Source: Streptomyces sp. NBC_00271 (GTDB lineage: Bacteria; Actinomycetota; Actinomycetes; Streptomycetales; Streptomycetaceae). Taken from it: 64,000 nt of DNA. Positions 35,181 through 44,497 of this stretch are shown here, one piece after another. The stretch lies in assembly GCF_036178845.1 (NCBI RefSeq), contig NZ_CP108070.1, positions 10,292,001 through 10,356,000 of the forward strand, in the 5' to 3' direction. The notes under the pieces are model-generated. The model ran no database searches. It saw nothing but the letters and a program-made list of their open reading frames with translations, and had not been told where the DNA came from. The translations under genes were made by a program, and so were the position numbers. Every line of letters begins with the position of its first letter. Position 1 is the stretch's first letter.

Positions 35181-36266
35181 ATGGCGCAGGAAGTACGTGG
35201 CGTGATCGCCCCGGGCAAGAACGAACCGGTGCGCGTCGAGACCATCGTCGTGCCGGATCCGGGGCCGGGAGAGGCCGTGGTGAAGATCCAGGCGTGCGGG
35301 GTCTGCCACACCGACCTGCACTACAAGCAGGGCGGCATCAACGACGACTTCCCCTTCCTGCTCGGCCACGAGGCGGCCGGGATCGTGGAGTCGGTCGGCG
35401 ACGGCGTCACGGACGTGGCTCCCGGCGACTTCGTCGTCCTCAACTGGCGTGCGGTGTGCGGACAGTGCCGGGCCTGTCTGCGCGGGCGGCCCTGGTACTG
35501 CTTCAACACGCACAACGCCAAGCAGAAGATGACGCTCAAGGACGGCACCGAACTGTCCCCGGCCCTGGGCATCGGCGCCTTCGCGGACAAGACCCTGGTC
35601 GCCGCCGGACAGTGCACCAAGGTCGACCCCGCGGTCTCCCCGGCGGTCGCCGGTCTGCTCGGCTGCGGGGTGATGGCGGGCATCGGCGCCGCCATCAACA
35701 CCGGCAACGTCGGCCGCGGGGACTCCGTCGCCGTCATCGGCTGCGGTGGCGTCGGCAACGCCGCGATCGCCGGAGCCCGGCTGGCCGGCGCCGCGAAGAT
35801 CATCGCCGTCGACATCGACGACCGGAAGCTCACCACCGCCTCGAAGCTCGGCGCGACCCACACCGTCAACTCCACCTCGACCGACCCCGTCGAGGCGATC
35901 CAGGGACTCACCGGCGGCTTCGGCGCCGATGTCGTCATCGACGCGGTCGGCCGCCCGGAGACGTACCGGCAGGCCTTCTACGCCCGCGACCTCGCCGGCA
36001 CGGTCGTCCTCGTCGGCGTACCCACCCCCGAGATGAAGCTCGAACTGCCGCTCCTCGACGTCTTCGGACGCGGCGGCGCCCTCAAGTCGTCCTGGTACGG
36101 CGACTGCCTGCCCTCCCGCGACTTCCCGATGCTCATCGACCTGCACCTCCAGGGGCGGCTGGACCTGGACGCGTTCGTGAGCGAGACGATCGCCCTCGAC
36201 GGGATCGAGGCCGCCTTCGAGCGGATGCACCACGGTGACGTGCTGCGTTCGGTGGTGGTGCTGTGA
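35181..36266 (+). CDS. S-(hydroxymethyl)mycothiol dehydrogenase
   Basis: 361 residues, zinc medium-chain alcohol dehydrogenase. Catalytic zinc ligands are in GVCHTDLHY (Cys) and LLGHEAAG (His-Glu); the structural zinc cysteines are in [19 protein letters not shown] binding is [15 protein letters not shown]. It oxidises the formaldehyde-mycothiol adduct. ATG 35181 follows GGAAGGG. It begins 31 nt after the glycosyltransferase, so may be in the Nit1C transcript. Confidence 0.93.
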   Translation: MAQEVRGVIAPGKNEPVRVETIVVPDPGPGEAVVKIQACGVCHTDLHYKQGGINDDFPFLLGHEAAGIVESVGDGVTDVAPGDFVVLNWRAVCGQCRACLRGRPWYCFNTHNAKQKMTLKDGTELSPALGIGAFADKTLVAAGQCTKVDPAVSPAVAGLLGCGVMAGIGAAINTGNVGRGDSVAVIGCGGVGNAAIAGARLAGAAKIIAVDIDDRKLTTASKLGATHTVNSTSTDPVEAIQGLTGGFGADVVIDAVGRPETYRQAFYARDLAGTVVLVGVPTPEMKLELPLLDVFGRGGALKSSWYGDCLPSRDFPMLIDLHLQGRLDLDAFVSETIALDGIEAAFERMHHGDVLRSVVVL

Positions 36267-36895
36267 TGGGCGCCCGGATCGAGCACCTCGTCACCTCGGG
36301 CACGTTCTCGCTCGACGGCGGCACCTGGGACGTCGAGAACAACGTGTGGATCGTCGGCGACGACCACGAGGCGATCGTCATCGACGCCGCGCACGACGCC
36401 GACGCCATCGCCGCGGCGGTGGGCGACCGGCGGCTGCTGGCCATCGTGTGCACCCACGCCCACAACGACCACATCGACGCCGCGCCCGCCCTCGCCGAGC
36501 GCACCGGCGCCACGATCTGGCTCCACCCCGACGATCTGCAGCTGTGGAAGCAGACCCACCCCGACCGGCTCCCCGACGCCTGGCTGCAGGACGGGCAGGT
36601 GATCGAGGCGGCCGGCGCGGACCTGACCGTCCTGCACACGCCCGGTCACGCCCCGGGCGCGGTCTGCCTCTACGACCCGGGCCTGGGCGCCGTCTTCACC
36701 GGTGACACGCTGTTCCAGGGCGGGCCCGGAGCCACCGGGCGCTCCTTCTCCCACTTCCCGACGATCGTCGAGTCGATCCGGGAGCGCCTGCTCACCCTCC
36801 CGGCCGACACGGTCGTGCGCACCGGGCACGGGGACTCGACCACGATCGGTGCCGAGGCCCCGCATCTGGAGGAGTGGATCAAGCGCGGTCACTGA
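36266..36895 (+). CDS. Metallo-beta-lactamase-fold hydrolase (formaldehyde pathway partner)
   Basis: 209 residues. THAHNDHID is the HxHxDH zinc motif, with further ligands in LHTPGHAPGAV, FTGDTLF and the C-terminal GHGDSTT. ATG 36266 overlaps the dehydrogenase stop (TGATG), so the two are coupled. MBL-fold proteins next to mycothiol-dependent formaldehyde dehydrogenase are common in actinomycetes and are thought to hydrolyse the formyl-mycothiol thioester; that activity is inferred from context. Confidence 0.88.
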   Translation: MGARIEHLVTSGTFSLDGGTWDVENNVWIVGDDHEAIVIDAAHDADAIAAAVGDRRLLAIVCTHAHNDHIDAAPALAERTGATIWLHPDDLQLWKQTHPDRLPDAWLQDGQVIEAAGADLTVLHTPGHAPGAVCLYDPGLGAVFTGDTLFQGGPGATGRSFSHFPTIVESIRERLLTLPADTVVRTGHGDSTTIGAEAPHLEEWIKRGH

Positions 36896-37017
36896 CCGGG
36901 CCGGGCCCGTCGCGACACACCACGAATCACGACAGGAGATGTCCGGCTTCCGAGGGACTCTCGTGGGGACACACGGGCGAAGGCAGCCCGTGAACGCCAC
37001 GAGCACGGAGGTCGGAC

Positions 37018-37932
37018 ATGCCAGGGCCGTTGGACGGCAGGGTCGCGCTGGTCGCGGGAGCGACCCGCGGAGCGGGCCGAGGAATCGCGGTGGAGCTCGG
37101 CGCGGCCGGCGCCATCGTCTACGTCACCGGACGCAGCACGCGCGAACGGCGTTCCGAGTACGATCGCCCCGAGACGATCGAGGACACGGCGGACCTGGTC
37201 ACCGCGGCCGGAGGCGTCGGCATCGCGGTGCCCACCGACCATCTGGTCCCCGCCGAGGTCGAGGCCCTGGTCGCCCGCATCGCGGACGAACAGCGCCGCC
37301 TCGACGTCCTCGTCAACGACGTCTGGGGCGGCGAGAAACACTTCGAGTGGGACACCCCGCTCTGGGAGACCGACCTCGACCAGGGCCTTCGGCTGCTGCG
37401 CCGGGCCGTCGAGACGCACGCGATCACCAGCCACCACGCACTGCCCCTGCTGCTGCGCACCCCCGGCGGCCTCGTCGTCGAGATGACCGACGGCACCGCC
37501 GAGTACAACCAGGACACCTACCGGGTCTCCTTCTTCTACGACCTAGCCAAGGCGTCCGTCCTGCGCATGGCGTTTTCCCTCGGCCACGAACTCGGCCCGC
37601 GCGGCGCCACCGCCCTCGCGCTCACCCCCGGCTGGCTGCGCTCGGAGATGATGCTCGACAACTTCGACGTCAGCGAGGAGAACTGGCGGGACGCCCTCGA
37701 GCGCGTCCCGCACTTCGCCATCTCCGAGACGCCCTTCTACGTCGGCCGTGCGGTGGCCGCGCTGGCCGCCGACCCGGACGTCGCGCGCTGGAACGGCCGC
37801 TCGCTCTCCAGCGGGCAGCTCGCCCAGGAGTACGGCTTCACCGACCGCGACGGCAGCAGGCCCGACGCCTGGCGTTATCTCGTCGAGGTCCAGGACGCGG
37901 GCAGACCGGCGGATGTGGCGGGGTACCGGTGA
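37018..37932 (+). CDS. Short-chain dehydrogenase/reductase
   Basis: 304 residues, long for an SDR. Nucleotide-binding GATRGAGRGIA (about 14-24), TGRST after the second strand, and LVNDVWGG in place of the NNAG motif. The catalytic YxxxK is YDLAK (about 179-183). A C-terminal extension (about 245-304) includes GRSLSSGQLAQEYGFTDRDG. GGAGG precedes ATG 37018. Substrate unknown. Confidence 0.87.
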   Translation: MPGPLDGRVALVAGATRGAGRGIAVELGAAGAIVYVTGRSTRERRSEYDRPETIEDTADLVTAAGGVGIAVPTDHLVPAEVEALVARIADEQRRLDVLVNDVWGGEKHFEWDTPLWETDLDQGLRLLRRAVETHAITSHHALPLLLRTPGGLVVEMTDGTAEYNQDTYRVSFFYDLAKASVLRMAFSLGHELGPRGATALALTPGWLRSEMMLDNFDVSEENWRDALERVPHFAISETPFYVGRAVAALAADPDVARWNGRSLSSGQLAQEYGFTDRDGSRPDAWRYLVEVQDAGRPADVAGYR

Positions 37933-37934
37933 GC

Positions 37935-38471
37935 TCAGGTCGGAGGCACCGGCGACAGCGGCCAGCGTGCGGAGTGGCCCGGGGGCAGCGCCAGATCCTC
38001 CCGCACGGCCGCGTAGTAGCCCTCGCGCCCGGCGCGCTGCCGCTCCAACAGGGTCTGCCATGCCTGCGGGTCACGCGTCCCCTCGCGCAGGAACTGCTCC
38101 ATCTCCATCACCCTGACCACCCACGTCCGGGCCCGCTCCACCACCTCCGGACTGCCCAGGAGGATCAGCGTCTCCCCGGACGGATCCCGCGCGAGGGTGG
38201 CCTCGGCCAGCAGCGGCTCGGCCTCCTGCGGGGACAAGGGGTGCGGGTGCGGGTCGTTGCCCAGGTATGACGCCACCCGGTAGGTCAAAGTGACGCTCTT
38301 CTTGAGCGACCGCGCGTAGTCGGCGTACACCGCGAGCCGCCGTTCATCCCATCGGGCCGTCTGCTCCCGACGGAAGCGGGCCCGATCGCCTCGCACGATC
38401 GCCAGATACGAGCCGAGGGCACCGATGACCACGCCGATCAGTGCCGGAAGTTGTTGTATGAACGCGGACAT
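37935..38471 (-). CDS. N-terminally anchored protein of unknown function
   Basis: 178 residues. One membrane helix (about 8-26, LPALIGVVIGALGSYLAIV) with a charged cytoplasmic helical region after it (RARFRREQTARWDERRLAVYADYARSLKKS). This pattern recurs in many streptomycete hypothetical proteins. The start codon is only 18 nt from that of the divergent SDR, so neither gene has room for a separate promoter unless it lies inside the other. The 3' end faces the upstream SDR with a 2-nt gap. Confidence 0.7.
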   Translation of the reverse strand: MSAFIQQLPALIGVVIGALGSYLAIVRGDRARFRREQTARWDERRLAVYADYARSLKKSVTLTYRVASYLGNDPHPHPLSPQEAEPLLAEATLARDPSGETLILLGSPEVVERARTWVVRVMEMEQFLREGTRDPQAWQTLLERQRAGREGYYAAVREDLALPPGHSARWPLSPVPPT

Positions 38472-38489
38472 GGGCGCACGGTATCCGTC

Positions 38490-39266
38490 ATGAGGCGATT
38501 CGAGGGATACGGAGTTCTGATCACGGGCGCGGCCCGCGGCATCGGCGCGGCCACCGCCCGCCGGCTGGCCGAGGAGGGCGCCCGGGTGCTCGTCACGGAC
38601 GTGGACCCGGCCGAGGCGGAGAAGACGGCCGCCGCGATCCGCGAACTGGGGGCGCGGGCCGAGGAGCTGGCGTGTGACGTGGGGGACCGGGCGGCGGTGG
38701 AGGCGGCCGTCGCGTACGCCGTGGACTCCTTCGGCTCGCTCGACGTCCTGGTCAACAACGCGTACGGGTGCTCTCCCGACGCCCCGCTCTTCGAGGACGA
38801 GCCGGACGAGGTGTGGGCCCGTGACCTCGACCTCACCCTGACCGGCGCGTACCGCTGCAGCCGCGCGGCCCTCCCGCACCTGGTGGCCTCGGGCCGGGGC
38901 GCCATCGTCAACATCGGTTCGGTGAACGGCATCCAGGACTTCGGCAACCATGCCTACAGCGCGGCCAAGGCGGGCCTCATGTCCCTCACCCGCACCCTGG
39001 CGGGGCACGCGGCCCCTCGTGGTGTGCGGGTCAACCTGGTCGCGCCGGGCACGGTCCGCACCCCGGCGTGGGAGGGCCGCGACGGCGATCTCGCCCAGGC
39101 GTCGGGGATCTATCCGCTCGGACGGGTCGGTGAACCGGACGACATCGCGGCCGCCGTCGCCTTCCTCGCCTCCCGGGACGCGGCATGGATCACCGGGACC
39201 ACGCTGTGCGTGGACGGCGGCCTCACCGCGGTCAACACGGGTTTCCGGAGCGCGGTCAGGCCGTGA
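38490..39266 (+). CDS. Short-chain dehydrogenase/reductase, classical type
   Basis: 258 residues. GAARGIGAA cofactor motif (about 12-20), VLVNNAYG in the NNAG position, SVNG with the catalytic Ser, YSAAK (YxxxK) and the C-terminal VDGGLTAVN typical of 3-oxoacyl reductase-like SDRs. No ribosome site at ATG 38490, so probably leaderless. Its end overlaps the convergent decarboxylase by 11 nt. Confidence 0.9.
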   Translation: MRRFEGYGVLITGAARGIGAATARRLAEEGARVLVTDVDPAEAEKTAAAIRELGARAEELACDVGDRAAVEAAVAYAVDSFGSLDVLVNNAYGCSPDAPLFEDEPDEVWARDLDLTLTGAYRCSRAALPHLVASGRGAIVNIGSVNGIQDFGNHAYSAAKAGLMSLTRTLAGHAAPRGVRVNLVAPGTVRTPAWEGRDGDLAQASGIYPLGRVGEPDDIAAAVAFLASRDAAWITGTTLCVDGGLTAVNTGFRSAVRP

Positions 39267-40650
39267 GGGCGGCCGACCGCAGGGCGGAGAACACCCTCTC
39301 GGTGTCGGCCTTTGTCGTACGCCAGTTGCTGAAGGCGGCCCGCAGTCCCTGAGTCCCCGCGTACACGGTCGGCGTCACGTAGGCCTCGCCCGAGGCCGCG
39401 ACCGCCGCCGCCAGGGCGTGCACCCGCTCCCGCGTGGGGTCGTCCGCGAGGGTGAAGCAGACGACGTTGAGCCGGACGGGCGCCAGGAGCCGCAACTCCG
39501 GTACGTCCGTGATGCGTTCGCCCAGCAGCCGGGCGAGCGCGATGTTCCGCTCGACGATCTCGCGATGCCCCTCGCGTCCGTACGCCATCAGCGAGAACCA
39601 CGCCGGGAGCGCCCGCAGCCGGCGCGAGTTCTCCGGGGTGAGGTGCAGGAAGTCGGGGTCGCCGGTCGGCAGGCCCAGGTACGGGGACTTGTTGTGGAAG
39701 ACCCGGACCTGGAGGTCCCGGCGGCGCGTGAACTGCACGGCCGCGTCGTAGGGGACGTTGAGCCACTTGTGCAGGTCGACACAGACGGAGTCGGCCGCGT
39801 CGAGCCCGTCGACGAGATGCGCGTACGACGGTGACAGCGCGGCGAAGCCGCCGAACGCCGCGTCCACGTGCAGCCAGAAGTCGTACCGCTCCTTGAGCGC
39901 GGCGATGGCCCGCAGATCGTCGAAGTCGACGGTGTTCACGGTTCCGGCGTTCGCCACGACGACCGCCGGGCGCCCGTCGAGCGCCTCGAGGGCGGCGGCG
40001 AGCCGCTCGACGTCGACGGCCTCACGGTTCCCGGGCAGCACCGGCACCGTCCGCAGCCGGTCCCGGCCGATGCCGAGCACCGACAGTGCCTTGGTGACGC
40101 TGGAGTGCGGGGAGCCGGACAGGACGTCGACCGGTCCGAGCGCGGCGGCGCCCTCCCGTGACACGGACACGCCCAGCCGCTCGCCGAGCCACTCCCGCGC
40201 GATCGCCAGACCGACCGTGTTCGAGACGGACGCGCCGGTCACGAACGCCCCGCTGTGCGCCTCGCCCAGTCCGAACAGCTCGCGCAGCCAGCCCACCGTC
40301 TCCCGCTCCAGCGCGCTCGCCGACGATCCGCCGCCGCCGGACACGTTCTGGTCGTACGCGCCGGTCAGCCAGTCCCCGGTGAGCGAGGCGGGCGTCGCGC
40401 CGCCGGTGACGAAACCGAGGTAGCGGGGCCCCGCGGAAGCGGAGAATCCGGGCGCCCAGCGCTCGGCGAACCGGCTCAGCGCCCCCTGCGCGCCGAGTCC
40501 CTCGGCGGGCAGGGGCTCCGGGTCGGGCACCTTGCCGGGGTGGGCGACGGGACGCCCGTCGAGTCCGTCCACCTCCCCGGCGGCGAAGTCACGGGCGGAC
40601 TGCAGGAGCTCGGGAAGCCGGGAGAGATCGTCGGCGAGTGTGCGGTGCAT
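39256..40650 (-). CDS. PLP-dependent group II amino acid decarboxylase-like protein
   Basis: 464 residues. The aromatic-L-amino-acid/glutamate decarboxylase fold: SGGGGSSASALERETVGWL, TGASVSNTVGLAIAR, HVDAAFGGFAAL with the PLP-ring Asp, and the Schiff-base Lys in DLHKWLNVPYD. Substrate cannot be assigned. ATG 40650 is chosen since upstream codons are not conserved. No transporter or amine pathway lies next to it. Confidence 0.88.
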   Translation of the reverse strand: MHRTLADDLSRLPELLQSARDFAAGEVDGLDGRPVAHPGKVPDPEPLPAEGLGAQGALSRFAERWAPGFSASAGPRYLGFVTGGATPASLTGDWLTGAYDQNVSGGGGSSASALERETVGWLRELFGLGEAHSGAFVTGASVSNTVGLAIAREWLGERLGVSVSREGAAALGPVDVLSGSPHSSVTKALSVLGIGRDRLRTVPVLPGNREAVDVERLAAALEALDGRPAVVVANAGTVNTVDFDDLRAIAALKERYDFWLHVDAAFGGFAALSPSYAHLVDGLDAADSVCVDLHKWLNVPYDAAVQFTRRRDLQVRVFHNKSPYLGLPTGDPDFLHLTPENSRRLRALPAWFSLMAYGREGHREIVERNIALARLLGERITDVPELRLLAPVRLNVVCFTLADDPTRERVHALAAAVAASGEAYVTPTVYAGTQGLRAAFSNWRTTKADTERVFSALRSAALTA

Positions 40651-40831
40651 GGCGGCAGCGTAGATCGGGCGGCGCACCCGCAGCCCGGTCCAATCCGAGG
40701 TAACTGGACTGCGCTCAATGTCACCGTTTCGTCGCAGACCGGACAGCCGTACAACGCCTGCGACCCGACGCGGGTCTAGCAGGCGGAGAACGAGGGAAAC
40801 ACCCGGGAACACGCAGACAGAAGGGCCCGAC

Positions 40832-41527
40832 ATGGGGGACATACGCAGACGCGGAGCCGTCGCTCTGGGGATCACCGGACTGGTCGCGCCGCTGACGCTC
40901 GCGCTGGGCACGGCGCCCGCGCAGGCCGCGAGCTGCACGACACAGACCGGCCCGTACCAGAAGCAGGTGGAGAAGTTCCTCGGCCGACCGGTCGACGGCC
41001 GGCAGTCCACCGCCGACTGCAAGGCGATCCAGGCCTTCCAGACCAAGCACGGCATCACCCCGAACGCGGGCTACGCCGGGTCCGTCACCTGGGGCGTGAT
41101 GGACCTGATGAACAAGCAGAAGGCCGTCGGCAACAAACCCAACAAGGACGGCAAGTGCCCCGTCAACAAGGGCCGCATCGCCTGCGTCAACCTGACGCTC
41201 CAGCTCAGCTGGATCCAGGACGGCAGCAGGCTCGTCTACGGTCCGGTGCCGGTCCGCACGGGACGCAACGGGTACGAGACCCGCACCGGTCTGAAGAAGA
41301 TCTACTGGCGGGACATCGACCACGTCTCGACCATCTACAACGTGCCCATGCCCTACAGCCAGTTCTTCGACGGCGGCCAGGCCTTCCACTCGGTCGGCCT
41401 GAGCATGTGGAACCCGCCCGGCTCGCACGGCTGCGTCAACATGACCACGACCACGGCCAAGAAGTACTGGTCGCTGCTGAAGAACGGCGACGACGTCTTC
41501 GTCTACGGCCGCAAGCCGGGCACCTGA
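40832..41527 (+). CDS. Secreted L,D-transpeptidase (YkuD) with peptidoglycan-binding domain
   Basis: 231 residues. Signal peptide (about 1-33, ending AQAAS), then a peptidoglycan-binding-like helical domain (KFLGRPVDGRQSTADCKAIQAFQTKHGI), then the YkuD catalytic domain with FHSVGLSMW and SHGCVNM (catalytic Cys). It forms 3-3 crosslinks or attaches proteins to peptidoglycan. AAGGG precedes ATG 40832. Confidence 0.92.
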   Translation: MGDIRRRGAVALGITGLVAPLTLALGTAPAQAASCTTQTGPYQKQVEKFLGRPVDGRQSTADCKAIQAFQTKHGITPNAGYAGSVTWGVMDLMNKQKAVGNKPNKDGKCPVNKGRIACVNLTLQLSWIQDGSRLVYGPVPVRTGRNGYETRTGLKKIYWRDIDHVSTIYNVPMPYSQFFDGGQAFHSVGLSMWNPPGSHGCVNMTTTTAKKYWSLLKNGDDVFVYGRKPGT

Positions 41528-41555
41528 CGGCACCCGGACCCGCCGGGGAACGTCA

Positions 41556-42758
41556 TCACGCCTCGGGCGCGTCCCCGAAGTCCGGGATCTCCAGCCTGAC
41601 CCCACCCTGCCGCGCGGACTCGTGCGCGACGATGCCCGGCAGGGTGTAGCGGGCCGCGACCCACGCGTTCACCGACGGCAGCGTCCGGGCGTTGACCGCG
41701 GTCACGAAGTCGTCCACCAGGAAGTGGTGGCTGCCCTCGTGCCCGTTGTGCAGGTGGTCGAACCCCCGGGGCAGCCGCGCCCGGTCGTGCACGGGCGCCG
41801 ACCCGGACGTGAACGCGGCCCGCAGCGCCGGCGCGATGTGCTGGAGCGAGGGATCGTCGGGCGCCAGCGTCGGCTTGGGCTCGAGGAGTTCCGTGATGTC
41901 CTGCACCCCCTTCTTGTCCTGCCAGAAGCTCACCGTGGCGAGCTGCTCCATGCTGGCGTCGGTTCCGAAGAACCGGAAACGCGACTCCCGGATGTGCGAG
42001 GGATAGCCGACCCGCCGGAACTCGTTCGTGCGGAACGAGCCGCCGCCCGCCACCTCGAACAGCGCCGTCGCGTTGGAGAAGTCGTTGCCGAACTGGCTGA
42101 TCTCCTTGTCGAACACCCCGTCCCCGCGCTCGTCGCGAACTCCGATGGCCGACACGCTCACCGCGTGCGTCCGCCAGGCGCCGAGCACCCCGCCCACCGA
42201 GTGCGTCGGGTAGAGGAGCGGGGGATAGCTGGCGGTCGCCTTCCAGTTCTCGCCGCCGCTGTACTGGTACGCCTCGTAGAACCCGAGATCCATGTCGTGG
42301 ACGTAGTCGCCCTCGGCGTAGAAGAGCCGCCCGAAGGCGCCCTCGGCGATCTGGTTGCGGGCGTGGACCGTCGCCGGGTTGTACTGGCTGGTCTCGCCCA
42401 TCATGTACGTCAGTCCGGTCGCCCGTACCGCGTCGATGATCGCGGCGATCTCGTCTTGGGTGATGGCCATCGGCACCGCGGAGTAGACATGCTTGCCCGC
42501 CCGGAGCCCCTGGAGCACCAGCGGCCCGTGGGTCCAGCGCTGGGTGAAGATCGCGACGGCGTCCACCGCCTTCGACTCCAGCATCGCCTCGTACGACGGA
42601 AAGGTGCCCGACAGCCCTTCGGCGGCCGCCAGTTCCTCCGCCCGCTCGGGGAGCAGATCGGTGACGTGGACATCGGCGACGCCGGGGTGGGCGAGGAACA
42701 GCTTCGCGAACTGGCCGGAGAACTGGCCGGCGCCGACGATGCCGAGAGAGAACGTCAT
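41556..42758 (-). CDS. Gfo/Idh/MocA-family NAD(P)-dependent oxidoreductase
   Basis: 400 residues. Rossmann start GIVGAGQFSGQFAKLFLAHP, KHVYSAVPMA in the position of the catalytic EKP motif (Glu-Lys-Pro altered to Ser-Ala-Val-Pro), then the C-terminal GFO_IDH_MocA domain with HDMDLGFYEAYQYSGGENW. The changed catalytic motif suggests an unusual reaction. AAGGA precedes ATG 42758. It is divergent from a ROK regulator with 184 nt between, which implies sugar-responsive control. Confidence 0.87.
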   Translation of the reverse strand: MTFSLGIVGAGQFSGQFAKLFLAHPGVADVHVTDLLPERAEELAAAEGLSGTFPSYEAMLESKAVDAVAIFTQRWTHGPLVLQGLRAGKHVYSAVPMAITQDEIAAIIDAVRATGLTYMMGETSQYNPATVHARNQIAEGAFGRLFYAEGDYVHDMDLGFYEAYQYSGGENWKATASYPPLLYPTHSVGGVLGAWRTHAVSVSAIGVRDERGDGVFDKEISQFGNDFSNATALFEVAGGGSFRTNEFRRVGYPSHIRESRFRFFGTDASMEQLATVSFWQDKKGVQDITELLEPKPTLAPDDPSLQHIAPALRAAFTSGSAPVHDRARLPRGFDHLHNGHEGSHHFLVDDFVTAVNARTLPSVNAWVAARYTLPGIVAHESARQGGVRLEIPDFGDAPEA

Positions 42759-42942
42759 CTGAGCAACATCCTTCACTGGTGGAGACTTCACGGGTCGGGC
42801 TCGTCCTGGACTCATTTACTTTTGATGCGGAACAATCAAGGCGTCAAGAGTCCTGTACGCATCCTTTCCGGCGAACTGCCGCGCCATAGAGTGATGTCGT
42901 TAATTCCGAGGCGAAAGAAAATTTTGTGGGAGTCCGATCCTC

Positions 42943-44115
42943 ATGACCACACGTGCCGCCGCCGGCTGGCTGCCGCTGAGTCCGGGTGAGCGTGCGGTGG
43001 CGATCGAGGTGCTCGTGCACGGGCCGCTGTCGCGCAGCGAGCTCGCGCGCCGCCTGAACCTGTCGGCGGGCAGCCTCACCCGGCTGACCAAACCGCTGAT
43101 CGAGACCGGCCTGCTGATCGAGGCCGCCGAGTCGGGGGAGGGGGAGAGCGCGGAAGTACGGCAGGGGCGTCCCTCACAGCCCCTGGACATCGTCGCCGAC
43201 TCCCGCTCCTTCATCGGATTCAAGATCACCGAGGACATGGTCTACGGCGTCGTCACCACCCTGCGCAGCGACATCGTGGTGCGTCACGACCGCCCGCTCA
43301 CCACCCACACCCCGGCCGAAGTCGCCGACCTGCTGGCTGAGATGACCGAGGAACTCACCCCGTCCTCTCCCGCGCCGGCCGGAATCGGCATCGGAGTCGG
43401 CGGCCGTGTCGAGAATCGATCGGTCGTCGCCGAGTCGGCCTTCCTCGGCTGGACGGACGTCCCGCTGGCCGAACTCGTCGTATCGCGCACCGGGTTGCCG
43501 GTGGTCGTCGAGAACGACGTCGCCGCCCTCGTGGAGGCCGAGACCTGGTTCGGCGCCGGCCGTGGACTCGACCGCTTCGTGGTCCTCACCATCGGCGCCG
43601 GGATCGGCTACGGCCTCGTCCTAGGCGGCAGCCGGGTCGCCTCCGTCGAGGACGGGCGGGGCGTGGGCCGCCGCTGGATCGTGAACCCGTACGGGCCCCT
43701 CACCCCCGAAGGGGAACGCGGCAGCGCCATCTCCCTGCTGACCATCCCCAGCATCCGCTACCAGGTCAGGGCCGCCACCGGCGAGGACCTGACCTACGAG
43801 GAGATCCTCGCCCGTGCCGCGGCGGGTGACCCGCTGCCGACCCGCGTCCTCGACGAGGCGGCCCGCGCGCTCGGCACCCTCGTCGCACAGATCGCCAACT
43901 TCGCCATGCCGCAGAAGATCCTGCTCGCCGGAGAGGGCGTCGGACTCGTCGACGTGGCGGGCCCGGTCGTCGAGGAGACGATCCTCACACACCGCCACCC
44001 GCAGGCCGATCCGGTCGATCTGCACACGAAGGTCTCCGACTTCCACGACTGGGCGCGCGGGGCCGCGGTGCTGGCCATTCAGGTGCTGGTGCTGGGGGCG
44101 GGGGAGAGACGGTGA
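42943..44115 (+). CDS. ROK-family transcriptional regulator
   Basis: 390 residues. N-terminal winged helix (about 18-75, LSRSELARRLNLSAGSLTRLTKPLIETGLL), then a ROK sugar-kinase-like domain with GIGIGVGGRVE, VENDVAALVEAETWFGAG and TIGAGIGYGLVLGG. The zinc-binding CXCGXXGC of active ROK proteins is absent, as in several regulators. It is divergent from the Gfo/Idh oxidoreductase, its probable target. The intervening region has an AT-rich AAAATTTT core near 42920. Confidence 0.9.
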   Translation: MTTRAAAGWLPLSPGERAVAIEVLVHGPLSRSELARRLNLSAGSLTRLTKPLIETGLLIEAAESGEGESAEVRQGRPSQPLDIVADSRSFIGFKITEDMVYGVVTTLRSDIVVRHDRPLTTHTPAEVADLLAEMTEELTPSSPAPAGIGIGVGGRVENRSVVAESAFLGWTDVPLAELVVSRTGLPVVVENDVAALVEAETWFGAGRGLDRFVVLTIGAGIGYGLVLGGSRVASVEDGRGVGRRWIVNPYGPLTPEGERGSAISLLTIPSIRYQVRAATGEDLTYEEILARAAAGDPLPTRVLDEAARALGTLVAQIANFAMPQKILLAGEGVGLVDVAGPVVEETILTHRHPQADPVDLHTKVSDFHDWARGAAVLAIQVLVLGAGERR

Positions 44116-44230
44116 ACAGGTGCGGAAGGTGATCCCACGTCGGACGAGTGATCAGGTTCACGGTCCGTAATGTCGTAAGGCGCACCTTTACTCACAACGC
44201 CTTCACGCCAAGGCCCGTATGCTTCACACC

Positions 44231-44407
44231 ATGTCCACCACTCCTGAAACCGACTCCGTGCGGTCCGCCGCCGATGTCAACGAGGAGATCCGTGCCCTGT
44301 GGTTCCGGGCCGGTGGGACGCTGAGCATGGAGGAGCGGCGGGAGTATCAGCGGCTCGTCCTGGAGTGGGCGGAAGCCGCCCCCCAGTCGCCCATACAGGC
44401 GGCGTGA
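44231..44407 (+). CDS. Small conserved-type protein of unknown function
   Basis: 58 residues, hydrophilic and helical (VNEEIRALWFRAGGTLSMEERREYQRLVLEWAEA). ATG 44231 is preferred over 44219 because the protein then begins MSTTPE, but there is no clear ribosome site for either. A TATGCT at 44219-44224, 6 nt before 44231, may be a -10 giving a leaderless message. Confidence 0.65.
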   Translation: MSTTPETDSVRSAADVNEEIRALWFRAGGTLSMEERREYQRLVLEWAEAAPQSPIQAA

Positions 44408-44497
44408 GCCCGCTCGGCCGCCCCGCGACTCCGTGACGAACGGGGCGTGACTCCTGGTTGCGAGTCTCCGCCCCGTCCCCTCGTCCGCCGTCCGGCC

